From the NCBI GenBank assembly GCA_002005505.1, contig KV908589.1, positions 124,001 to 188,000 of the forward strand: a DNA stretch of 64,000 nt. The letters are read 5' to 3'. Source of the stretch: Botryococcus braunii. Taxonomy: Eukaryota > Chlorophyta > Trebouxiophyceae. A program made the translations under genes and the position numbers. The notes under the pieces were generated by a model. The model saw only the letters and a program-made list of their open reading frames with translations, was not told the DNA's origin and ran no database searches. Below are positions 18,817 to 27,334 of the stretch, piece by piece; the stretch's first letter is position 1; each line of letters opens with the position of its first letter.

Positions 18817-19370
18817 TGTTGTATAAACTGATAGGTACGTATAGATACGTGATGGCAACCGCACTTAGATACAAGGGCGCTATCAGTTTATCAAGTGGTT
18901 TTAGGAAACATTGTATAAGTTGAACTTCTCCACGTGTGGAGTACAAGTAAGAGGATGCGCCTGATTGCGTGTCTAAGGGTAATGTATTATGTTCAGTTAG
19001 GTTGATCATATAGTGACCTCCATGCAGTACAGGTCTTGTACTAGTGACGGTAAGGTCACAAGGTAAAGACTCCCTTGAGTGTGTACACGTGTATAAGTTT
19101 AGGATCCCTGGTGCAGCTGTAGAGCTACACGTTGGCATAGGGCCAAGTCAGGGTTGTTTATGTGGCCATGCAGTACGGTACGGCTTCTCAAACGAGACTG
19201 TACCGTTACCGCCGGTTACGATCAAGAGGTATAGAAACGCCAGATCGCGAGCGAGCTTGGTAGTCGATGGGGTGTGGAATGCATCTAGGCTTCGAGCTTC
19301 AAGCTGAATAGTGTTTGCTCTGTATTGAATGACTGCTTGATAAACTGCTGTCACACTCATTCCAATACAG

Positions 19371-19493
19371 GTAAGCGAGCGATCGTTGGCAAGGGTAACG
19401 GTCGCAGTCGAGTGGCTGCGATCGCAGGTTTTAAGCGCATGCATACTGATGTTTCTGCTGATAATGAAACATTACATGTGTCTTGTGTTGCAG
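19371..19493 (+). other. LTR intron 1 of Copia-E (123 nt)
   Basis: It starts GTAAGC and ends TTGCAG. It is absent from the fused copy at the 20038/20039 joint, and its size agrees with 53457-53579 in the 3' LTR. It contains a hairpin built on GGTCGCAG/CTGCGATC. Confidence 0.88.
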
Positions 19494-19573
19494 GAGCTGC
19501 ATTGCTTGTGTGTTACTGTTGTGCGAACAGTAAGGCTATTTGTGTGTGACGAGTTACACACTGGTTAATAGCG

Positions 19574-19659
19574 GTGAGTACAGATACGTATAACAAGCTT
19601 GCTCCTGCTGGTTAAATAACTGTTTTGTTATGATCTCTGATGATCCACATATTGTGCAG
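19574..19659 (+). other. LTR intron 2 of Copia-E (86 nt)
   Basis: It starts GTGAGT and ends TGTGCAG. It is absent from the fused copy at the 20118/20119 joint. The 3' LTR has the same intron at 53660-53745. Confidence 0.88.
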
Positions 19660-19731
19660 ATTGGTTGGGAGTAGCCATTAAACTCATGGGACTGCTAAAG
19701 GGCCAAGGGTGTCCTGATCGGAGAGCAGTCG

Positions 19732-19835
19732 GTACGTGCACATATGTGGATAGGTTGCGTGTGTGTTTGCTATGGTTTAGATATATTTTAAGGACACTGA
19801 TGAACCCACAAGTAAATCGCAACGCTCGGGTGCAG
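19732..19835 (+). other. LTR intron 3 of Copia-E (104 nt)
   Basis: It starts GTACGT and ends GGTGCAG. It is absent from the fused copy at the 20190/20191 joint. The 3' LTR has it at 53818-53921. Confidence 0.88.
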
Positions 19836-19902
19836 GCAGATATAGACGGCTTTGCGAGCCCTGGTCTATATAGACATTGAGAGTACTTGGTGGTGTTCAC
19901 AG

Positions 19903-20257
19903 GTAAATATACGTAAACCATTTGTAACGAGTCGATGGGGTGTGGAATGCATCTGGGCTTCGAGCTCCAAGCTGAATAGTGTTTGCTCTGTATTGAATGA
20001 CTGCTTGATATACTGCTGTCACACTCATTCCAATACAGGAGCTGCATTGCTTGTGTGTTACTGTTGTGCGAACAGTAAAGCTATTTGTGTGTGACGAGTT
20101 ACACACTGGTTAATAGCGATTGGTTGGGAGTAGCCATTAAACTCCTGGGACTGCTGAAGGGCCAAGGGTGTCCTGATCGGAGAGCAGTCGGCAGATATAG
20201 ACGGCAGTGCGAGCACTGGTCTATATAGACATTGAGAGTACTTGGTGGTGTTCACAG
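19903..20257 (+). other. predicted LTR intron 4 of Copia-E, containing the spliced copy (355 nt)
   Basis: It starts GTAAAT after exon 4 and ends TTCACAG at the end of the fused copy. If used, it deletes the TGTAA signal and the whole second leader, leaving exons 1-4 joined to GAAGTGACC and the primer site. This is the family III equivalent of the single intron in families I and II. Confidence 0.7.
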
Positions 20258-20322
20258 GAAGTGACCCTCTGACGGCATACGTACCGCTGACAGTTACGGC
20301 ATCCTCCAACTAATACAAAAAA

Positions 20323-20339
20323 AAGGTGCTGGGCCCACC
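20323..20339 (+). promoter_or_regulatory. Copia-E primer-binding site, variant half-tRNA type
   Basis: The bases after the LTR include TGGGCCCACC followed by GCTT, matching the complement of the initiator-Met anticodon arm. The first bases (GGTGC) differ from the GGTTA of families I and II. Confidence 0.65.
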
Positions 20340-20348
20340 GCTTGCTGC

Positions 20349-20905
20349 ATGCCAGAGGAGGAGGTCATAGTGATCGAAGATACACCAGAACCAGAAGAGC
20401 AACGGACACCGAGACCCTTCCCATCAACGAGAGGAAGAGGACTGCGACCTGCACTACGTCAACAGCATCCAAGAAGACCAGAATACTCAGAGTATCCCAT
20501 TCCTTTTGTCAGGGCTCACTTTGAAGTTTCTGACTATTTTGGAGACCCGGGCCTGTATATTCATATTGAGAGGCCTGGTGTTCCAAAGGGTCAATTTCAA
20601 AGGCCAATTGTGCATCACAAAGACATTGTGCTGAACAATCTTCCTGATCCTGTTGAACGAGCAAACTACATATTTGTTAAGACTTGTGAAAGTGAAGAAG
20701 GGTCTGTCCTGTGTGGAGGAATTATATCAACGGCATTTTTGGCTGGTCTGGCACAGCCACAAGAGGAGCCCATTTTGGTCAAGTGGGAGGAATTGATTGT
20801 GTTCAGTGATCCCCTTGCTGATAGCCTGGTGCATGAGGTAGCAGAGCTATACGGGAAGAGCCTTCCAAAAGAAGACTGGGAGGTGCACTATTTTCTGAAA
20901 GTGTG
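20349..20905 (+). CDS. Copia-E pre-gag ORF, family III, interrupted by Copia-G at its end
   Basis: It has 185 codons from MPEEEVIVIEDTPEPEE to HYFLKV. With the Copia-G insertion ignored, the next in-frame triplet is a stop (TAA at 41852-41854), so the insertion costs almost nothing. The N-terminus has a hydrophobic core VIVI followed by acids, which fits a SUMO-interacting motif. A basic segment (RGRGLRPALRQQHPRR) follows. The rest is a globular-looking domain with no family I similarity that I can see. The function is unknown. Its position just after the primer site parallels the family I pre-gag ORF. Confidence 0.7.
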
Positions 20906-21635
20906 TGTAATCTTCTGAGTTCGGCGTTTCCTGTATGACCCGGCACGAGGGTGTTTAGCCCGGTGACACTCTTGTTGTATGTCGGTTAACAAGCAGTGGC
21001 GACTGTGAGTGAGGTGACTTGACTGGCAACAGTTAAACGACAAACACCCGAAGTGCTTTTGATGTCCCAATCAAGTCTTACAATGCTTGTTGCTCTCTCT
21101 CATCACTCAGCAATTCAAACTACTCTATCTACGAAGTTACTGATAGTCTGCATTACCGATGTCCGATGAGCTAAAACATTAGCACCTTTCTAATACACAT
21201 TATCTAGACCCTTTCCTAATCCATTGTTCTTGTGCCCGTAATGTCCTGACAACAGTTTACCTGTATGACCCGGCACGAGGGTGTTTAACCCGGCGACACT
21301 CTTGTTGTATGTCGGTTAACAAGCAGTGGCGACTGTGAGTGAGGTGACTTGACTGGCAACAGTTAAACGACAAACACCCGAAGTGCTTTTGATGTTCCAA
21401 TCAAGTGCCTCATTCCTTCGAGCCAGGAGCATATAGCCTTTCGAGCAAACCGTGTCTGATTACCTCATCCTCCCTCATCAACGTAAAATTGGTCTAGATT
21501 GGTTCTGGCAGAACTCCTAGGTTCTGCCACCTATTACTCATTCTAATGAATGTTCTCACTGATAATTGGAGCTGATCTGGCCACTATTACTCTTCTGAGG
21601 GAAAGGCACCAAAATGTTCTTTCACTATTATAACA
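20906..21635 (-). repeat. Copia-G 3' LTR (730 bp) with duplicated leader and intron
   Basis: On the minus strand copy 1 is 21406-21261 and copy 2 is 21076-20931 (146 bp each). Copy 1 is followed by GTAAAC and copy 2 by GAAACG, so the predicted intron is 20931-21260 (330 nt). TGTAA (21078-21082) lies one base before copy 2. Polypurine tract AAAAGGCAAGGGGAAG adjoins at 21636-21651. Confidence 0.9.
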
Positions 21636-21653
21636 CTTCCCCTTGCCTTTTCC

Positions 21654-22126
21654 TCACAAAAACTTGGCCAAACCCAGAGCCTCACGATGTCCTTGAAATA
21701 CTTGCCTTGTTAAAGGCTTCGTGAATATATTCGCCACATTCCTTGCAGAAGGAACGTATTTCACATCAACTTGACCCAGTGCAATAGCCTCCCGCGTAAA
21801 GTGGAAGCTGATAGCAATATGCTTAGTGTGCTTAGAGAACCCTGGATTTCTAAGATGATTGATGCATCCCTGATTATCACAGTGAATCTTGACAATCCAT
21901 GGGGAAATCCCTATTTCTTCAAGGAATCCCTTCATCCAATTGGCCTCTTTGACAGCTGCACTTGCCGCCATGAACTCAGCTTCTACAGTGGATGTGGCAA
22001 CTGCAGACTGCTTCTTGCTCCCCCAAACTACAGCTCCACCAAACACTCGGATGACATACCCTGTAGTGGAAAACCGATGATCTTGGTCCCTTCCGTAATC
22101 TGCATCAACAAAATCCTCAAGCTCTG
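21654..22126 (-). pseudogene. Copia-G RNase H end, separated from RT by Gypsy-B
   Basis: Minus-strand frame with VDADYG, DQDHRFSTTGYVIR, SKKQSAVATSTVEAEFMAAS, KIHCDNQGCINHL and NVANIFTKPLTRQ, ending at the usual stop at 21654. NVAN replaces the NVAD of relatives. Gypsy-B is inserted upstream of the first Asp, with TSD CTCTG at 22122-22126. Confidence 0.88.
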
Positions 22127-22577
22127 TTTAACGAAGTGAGACGTGTAACTAAGATTTATAACAAGCTAAGCAAGGGTTTCAGGCAAGGGTGACACCGAAG
22201 GTAGAAATCGAAGTTCCAATCCGTTACAAGTTCGCAGCCCTCCTCACGCAGGTCGTCCGAGTCTCCAAAGAACAATATATAATGAACAATGTAGAGAATG
22301 CTAGATGTCTCACTCGTAGCAGCAAAACCCAAAGACAATGATCGCCACCCGAGTTCCTAGTCCACCTATGCGCGGATCCGGCTACGTCGTCCCTCTACGA
22401 GATGCTCTCGCGAGCATAACGATATGGATGACGAGAGGAGACCCACTAGGATATTACAGTCATTTTCCTACACACAAGGACAACGAGATCTACTCGTATC
22501 CCAAAGGGCACGAAGAAACATGAACTACGCGCACATCCTACGTGAGACGCGTCGCGCTGACGCGGCACCTCACTACA
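22127..22577 (-). repeat. Gypsy-B 3' LTR (451 bp)
   Basis: On the minus strand it starts TGTAGTGAGG and ends CTTCGTTAAA, so the 3' terminus is AA and not the usual CA. The TSD fixes both ends. TGTAA occurs inside it (TTGTAACGG). There is no duplicated leader. Confidence 0.88.
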
Positions 22578-23135
22578 TACTCCCCCCCTTATTCCTGTGC
22601 GTCCCCGCGCAGAAGGCAGAGCGCAACAACAAACAGACAAGGCAAACAAAGGAACAGAAAGACCTTCCAACATGCGGAGACTCAGACTTAGACCTACGGG
22701 CAACCCGCCTCCCGTGTTGCCAGACCCCAGCCGAATGCTGCGTATCGGGGTCCCCACCATAATGCAATAACAACAAGGATCAGGCATGACTAACAGAACA
22801 AAAGACAAAACACTGAAAGAAAAACGAAAGTCCACATGATGAACAGCCAAAATGAGACACAAGGGCAGAGCTAAAAGTCCAGATGTCCAAAAGTCCAGAG
22901 TCCAAGGGGAGTCCAATTTCCACATATAGTCCAGTATTACGCCAGTATTGCACCATATTGATCAGGTGTGGTAGTGAAGTGAAAAGGCCATACACCTAAT
23001 GTGCACAAAAATCTATCCAGGTAAGGGACCCATGGTCAACCCTACCGGGTAAGGCAGCCTTACCCTAGCCTATCCAAAGTCCATATGGCCATACAGAGAG
23101 ACCCCTCCAAGGAGGGCCAACCGGTCGACGGGACC
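22578..23135 (-). other. Gypsy-B 3' untranslated region and polypurine tract
   Basis: A 558 bp stretch between the pol stop and the 3' LTR. The end next to the LTR is purine-rich on the minus strand (GGGGGGAGTA) and serves as the plus-strand primer tract. I see no further gene in it. Confidence 0.7.
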
Positions 23136-26100
23136 CTAAGGGTGGACCCTAGGAGTCGTGCCCTTGGGAGGCAATGGCGGGAGCCCGTGACTCTCTCTGT
23201 ATTCTTCCACTTTCTTGTGGCAACGCGTGAAATGGTTGAGTGGCTCCCAACTGTCCTCGCTGGGATCGTGGCCCTTCCAGCGGACGAGATATTGCAGATG
23301 AGGGGACCCGTCCGGGTCGTACAGAGCACGGCCGCGGTCATCGGTGCGCGGCTTGTGATCCAGAATGGTCTCAACCTCATACTCAATGTGATTGTTGACG
23401 AGGTGCGGGGGTGGCGGCGGCGTGCGCACGCGGGCGCCCTCTGCAGTGCGGTAGAGGGTGAGGAAATTCACATTGACTACGGGGTGGTAGTGGTCGTAGC
23501 CGTCGGGGAAGTCCAGACGGTAAGCATTGGGACCGGGAGAGTCAAGGACCTTGAAGGGCCCCACGCGGCGAGGCGCAAACTTGTGTGGAAGTTTGCGGTG
23601 CACTGCAAAGAAGTCCCGGTCCACCAGCACGAAGTCACCGGTGGCGAAGGTGACATTGCTACGGCGCCTATTCGCATAGGCGGCCTGACGGTCTTGGGCT
23701 GCAGCCAAAAACTTTTGTGCCCGTCGGATGTCTGAGCCCATCTTCCGCACAAAGTCATCCGCATTCCCAATTCCAGTTTTGCCCAAGTGGCCATTCGCAA
23801 ACGGCACGTTTGGATCTTGGCCATACGTGAGCCGAAAGGGTGTGGTGTTTATTGAGGTTTGCCATGCGTTGTTATATGCGAATTCTGCTTCAGGCAAGTA
23901 ACTATCCCAGTCCTTCCCATGATCCGCCACATAGTGTTTCAGATAATCTCCCAAGATGCGGTTTGTCCTTTCGGTTTGACCATCCGTTTGAGGATGGAAA
24001 GCAGTTGAAAGGGCAGGTCGACATCCCGTAAGTTCATGTAATGCCTTCATAAACTTACTCACAAAGCGGGGATCCCGATCAGAAACAATTTCCTCCGGAT
24101 ACCCATGATACATCCACACCCGTGTCCTTAGCAATTGTGCTACAGTATAAGCATCAGCATTCATGGTTGTAGCAGCAAAATGAGCACACTTGCTAAGCCT
24201 ATCCACAACAACCCAAATCGCATCATGTCCACTTGGGGTCTTTGGGAGGTTAGTAATAAAGTCCATAGACACACTTTGCCACTTCCTTGCTGGTATTTGT
24301 AAGGGGTGAAGAAGACCAGCAGGCAAAGTATTCCGAGCCTTGACTCGTTGACAAGAGTCACAATGAGCAACATAGGCTTTGACATCCTCATACATTCCCG
24401 GCCAGTACCATTCCCTTGTTACAAGCTCGTACATGCGAGTTACTCCAGGGTGACCAACATGAGGTGGATCATGTAAAGCTTCCAAAATTCCACGTCGTAG
24501 GTTCTCCACGACAAGTTCCCCATCTTTCCTTTCCTCAAACAATGCAGGAACATATTTCCGTCCATTCCTCTCCCAAAAGCCTCCCTTTAGACTAACCTTC
24601 CTTCTATTCGCACGCGCTGCCAACCACGGATCGTATGTGTAAGCCTTCTCAAGTTTGCCAAGTAGGGATTCGTACCCATCGGTCTCGCGGGTAAGCTCAC
24701 TCGGGCTGGCCAACCCGATTTGCTCCATCGTGCCGAGGGAGCTTGGGGTCTCGTGAGCGGGCCCCGGGAGCGTGACCTTGGGGACCTTGCGGGCCCGAGC
24801 TGTGAGGGTACCCTCGACATCCCGGCTGGAGGGGGTGAGGGAGTCCGGACTGGTGCGCCGACGCTTGCGCCGGAGGGCAGCCCCGGCCACAGCAGCCCCA
24901 TTGTCCCTCCCCCCAGGTCCAGGGTGTTGAGTGAAGTGACACCTGGAGAGCGGATCCGCAATGTTGGTCTTGCCCGGTTCCCATACCCATTCAATCTCAA
25001 ACTCCTGCAGGCGCTCGGCCCACCGAGCCCTCCGAGGACTAAGCCCCACCTGTTGACCCAAGAAGGTGTTGCACTTGTGATCCGTCACCACCGTTACTGG
25101 CTTACCTAACAAATAACATCTCCATTCCGTGAGAGCATACACTACAGCCAATAACTCCCGTTCCGTGGCACTGTAGTTCCTCTCGCTTGCTCCCAACTTT
25201 TTACTGAAATACGCACAAACCTTCCCATCTTGAAATAGCACAGCTCCCACGCCGTAATCGCATGCATCGCACACTACCTTAAATGGCCGACGTACGTCCG
25301 GGAGTGTTAAGATAGGGGCACTTACCAAAGCTTCCTTTATGTTGTCAAATGCTTCCTGTTGTTCCTGTCCCCACTTCCAAGGTGCTTTTGCCCCAGAGAG
25401 AGCTGTCAATGGGGTTGCCAGGATACTGTAGTTCTGAATAAACTTTCGAAAGTAATTAGACAACCCAAGAAACCTCCTAACTTCCGTTACGTTTGTGGGC
25501 GTAGGCCACTCCTGCACCACCTTGACTTTATCCATATCCACTTCCAACCCATTTTCCCCAATGATGTGTCCCAAGTATTTCAATTGTTTCTCAAAGAAAG
25601 AGCATTTGACAAGTTTTGCCAGGAGTTGATGTTCGCGTAGACGGGTGAAAACTCTGTCCAACTGCAGAAGGTGTTCCTCTTCCGTTTTGCTATAAATGAG
25701 CACATCATCCAAGTATACAACCACAAAGCCTTCCCTTATAAAGTCGTGAAAAACCTCATTCATAAGCCGTTGAAATGTCGCGGGCGCGTTGGTCAAACCA
25801 AAGGGAAGTACAAGAAATTCGTACAAGCCAAAAGGGGTCCTGAAGGCAGTTTTAGGCACATCCTCCTTGCGAAGTCGCACTTGATGGTACCCAGACAACA
25901 AGTCCAAGCTCGAAAACACCTTGGCTCCCTTAAGCCTATCCAACAGATCGTCAATTCTGGGGAGAGGGTACCTATCCGAGATGGTAATTTTATTCAGGGG
26001 ACGGTAGTCTATTACCATACGCAAACTTCCATCCTTCTTTCTAACAAACAAAACAGGTGATGCAAATGGTGAGCAACTTGGCCTGATCAATCCCAATTTT

Positions 26101-27323
26101 AACAACTCATCAACCGTTTTTTCGCATTCCGCAAGCTCACTTGGAGCAAGACGGTACGCGGGCCTATTGGGGGGCCGATGTCCTTCTTCCAAATTTATTG
26201 TGTGAAACACTTCCCGCTCCGGGGGTAACCCCGGGAGTTGTTTTGCAAACAAGTCCTCATTTGCAAGTAACAAGTCTTTCAGGGCCTGTGGCTTGCCTTC
26301 CAACATGTCATTTATTTGATGAGTGAAAGTCATACCGGTACTACTGGGGGGTTTTGTGACGACGGGGGTGTCGTCCATAGATTTGTCGGTGTCCGCCAAG
26401 TCGGCCTCACTTGAGGCGTCCTCCCCGGTGATGTCCACCAGTTCAGCCTGCTCATTCACAAGCACAGTATACAAACAAACCTTCCAAACATCTTGTCCCT
26501 TCCATCCTTTTCCATTCCTATCCTTCCTTCCTTCCTTCCTCTCTTGTGCTTGTAAACCCCAAACAAGTTTTGGCCCCACTGGCAACGATGAATTTGCGTG
26601 TTTTAGGGTGACCCACTTCCCATTATGTCTAAATTGAGCAGCCTTTACACAAAAATCAATTGAGACTCCTCTTTCTTCCATCCAGTCCTGCCCCAAAATC
26701 ATGTCTACCCCATCAATCATGGCAGGGCTTACAATGAAGTTGTGACGGGAAGTTATACCAGGCTTGAGTGTAAACGACACATCTACCGTTCCTTTCGTAT
26801 CGGACACACTTCCATCAGCAAGAGTCACGGATATGCATGCGGGTTTGTATCGCACCCCTAGCCCTTGCAAAGTATCACTTTTAATAAACGAATGAGATGC
26901 CCCACTATCAAACAACACTGAAAGGATTTTCCCCTTAACATTCGCCGGAAAGGTCATAGCTAGCGGAGAGTCAGTAGTAACACTTCCCATGGTGAGTGTG
27001 GGTCTTGGGGGAACCACACAACATACAAAAGAGAATGGGCATACACTAGTTTGACCATTCATGTCCACCGCCTGTCCCTTCCTTCCTGAACACACTTCCA
27101 CAATCCTTCCTTGCATACGGTGAGCATAGAGACTCTTACTTTTCCAAGTTTTCCTTCCCACAATGAAACAACAAGTGAGGGACGGGTTGCACCTTTGTTC
27201 CCATAAAAACTTGGAAATCTCAGATTCAGCCTTCCTAACATTTGGCACCACAAGGTTCACCCCTTCCTTTCCCAAATTGGAGGCCACAAGAGAGTGCAAA
27301 ACATGCAAGCAAGTGGCATCCAT
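23136..27323 (-). CDS. Gypsy-B pol: protease, RT, RNase H, integrase, chromodomain
   Basis: An intact ORF of 1395 residues from ATG 27323, which has a good context (CCATGG). Protease DSGA is at residue 139. RT motifs VRKKDGSLRMVIDYRPLNK and YLDD (residue 537) follow, then RNase H (ATERELLAVVYAL, VVTDH). Integrase has an HHCC finger (~950-990) and catalytic D1021, D1082 and E1118 with D(35)E spacing. A C-terminal chromodomain (EYEVETILDH...YLVRWKGHDPSEDSWEP, ~1310-1365) defines chromoviruses and typically directs integration to marked chromatin. RT-RNase H before integrase is the Ty3/gypsy order. It starts 11 bases after the gag stop in another frame. Confidence 0.95.
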   Translation of the reverse strand: MDATCLHVLHSLVASNLGKEGVNLVVPNVRKAESEISKFLWEQRCNPSLTCCFIVGRKTWKSKSLYAHRMQGRIVEVCSGRKGQAVDMNGQTSVCPFSFVCCVVPPRPTLTMGSVTTDSPLAMTFPANVKGKILSVLFDSGASHSFIKSDTLQGLGVRYKPACISVTLADGSVSDTKGTVDVSFTLKPGITSRHNFIVSPAMIDGVDMILGQDWMEERGVSIDFCVKAAQFRHNGKWVTLKHANSSLPVGPKLVWGLQAQERKEGRKDRNGKGWKGQDVWKVCLYTVLVNEQAELVDITGEDASSEADLADTDKSMDDTPVVTKPPSSTGMTFTHQINDMLEGKPQALKDLLLANEDLFAKQLPGLPPEREVFHTINLEEGHRPPNRPAYRLAPSELAECEKTVDELLKLGLIRPSCSPFASPVLFVRKKDGSLRMVIDYRPLNKITISDRYPLPRIDDLLDRLKGAKVFSSLDLLSGYHQVRLRKEDVPKTAFRTPFGLYEFLVLPFGLTNAPATFQRLMNEVFHDFIREGFVVVYLDDVLIYSKTEEEHLLQLDRVFTRLREHQLLAKLVKCSFFEKQLKYLGHIIGENGLEVDMDKVKVVQEWPTPTNVTEVRRFLGLSNYFRKFIQNYSILATPLTALSGAKAPWKWGQEQQEAFDNIKEALVSAPILTLPDVRRPFKVVCDACDYGVGAVLFQDGKVCAYFSKKLGASERNYSATERELLAVVYALTEWRCYLLGKPVTVVTDHKCNTFLGQQVGLSPRRARWAERLQEFEIEWVWEPGKTNIADPLSRCHFTQHPGPGGRDNGAAVAGAALRRKRRRTSPDSLTPSSRDVEGTLTARARKVPKVTLPGPAHETPSSLGTMEQIGLASPSELTRETDGYESLLGKLEKAYTYDPWLAARANRRKVSLKGGFWERNGRKYVPALFEERKDGELVVENLRRGILEALHDPPHVGHPGVTRMYELVTREWYWPGMYEDVKAYVAHCDSCQRVKARNTLPAGLLHPLQIPARKWQSVSMDFITNLPKTPSGHDAIWVVVDRLSKCAHFAATTMNADAYTVAQLLRTRVWMYHGYPEEIVSDRDPRFVSKFMKALHELTGCRPALSTAFHPQTDGQTERTNRILGDYLKHYVADHGKDWDSYLPEAEFAYNNAWQTSINTTPFRLTYGQDPNVPFANGHLGKTGIGNADDFVRKMGSDIRRAQKFLAAAQDRQAAYANRRRSNVTFATGDFVLVDRDFFAVHRKLPHKFAPRRVGPFKVLDSPGPNAYRLDFPDGYDHYHPVVNVNFLTLYRTAEGARVRTPPPPPHLVNNHIEYEVETILDHKPRTDDRGRALYDPDGSPHLQYLVRWKGHDPSEDSWEPLNHFTRCHKKVEEYRESHGLPPLPPKGTTPRVHP

Positions 27324-27334
27324 GGCTTCAGAAT

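Larger units (their letters stand above)
18817..20322 (+). repeat. Copia-E 5' LTR: four-exon leader followed by its own spliced copy
   Basis: U3 is 18817-19261, with TATAGAAA at 19230-19237, 32 bases before the inferred start at 19262. The genomic exons are 19262-19370, 19494-19573, 19660-19731 and 19836-19902 (109, 80, 72, 67 bp). The next block, 19930-20257, is these four exons joined (328 bp), with joints at 20038/20039, 20118/20119 and 20190/20191. TGTAA (19923-19927) lies 2 bases before it. A short U5 and the LTR end ACAAAAAA follow. Confidence 0.93.

Noticed and set aside
19262..20257. Reading the paired leaders as ordinary tandem or segmental duplication
   Set aside because: A plain duplication would copy the introns too. 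In family III the second copy lacks exactly three GT-AG introns, so it must derive from spliced RNA. Duplication alone remains possible only for the single-exon families taken in isolation.
22446..22925. Antisense frames inside LTRs and opposite gag-pol as genes
   Set aside because: They have no conserved counterparts between related elements and biased composition; they are shadows of the LTR or of coding frames on the other strand.
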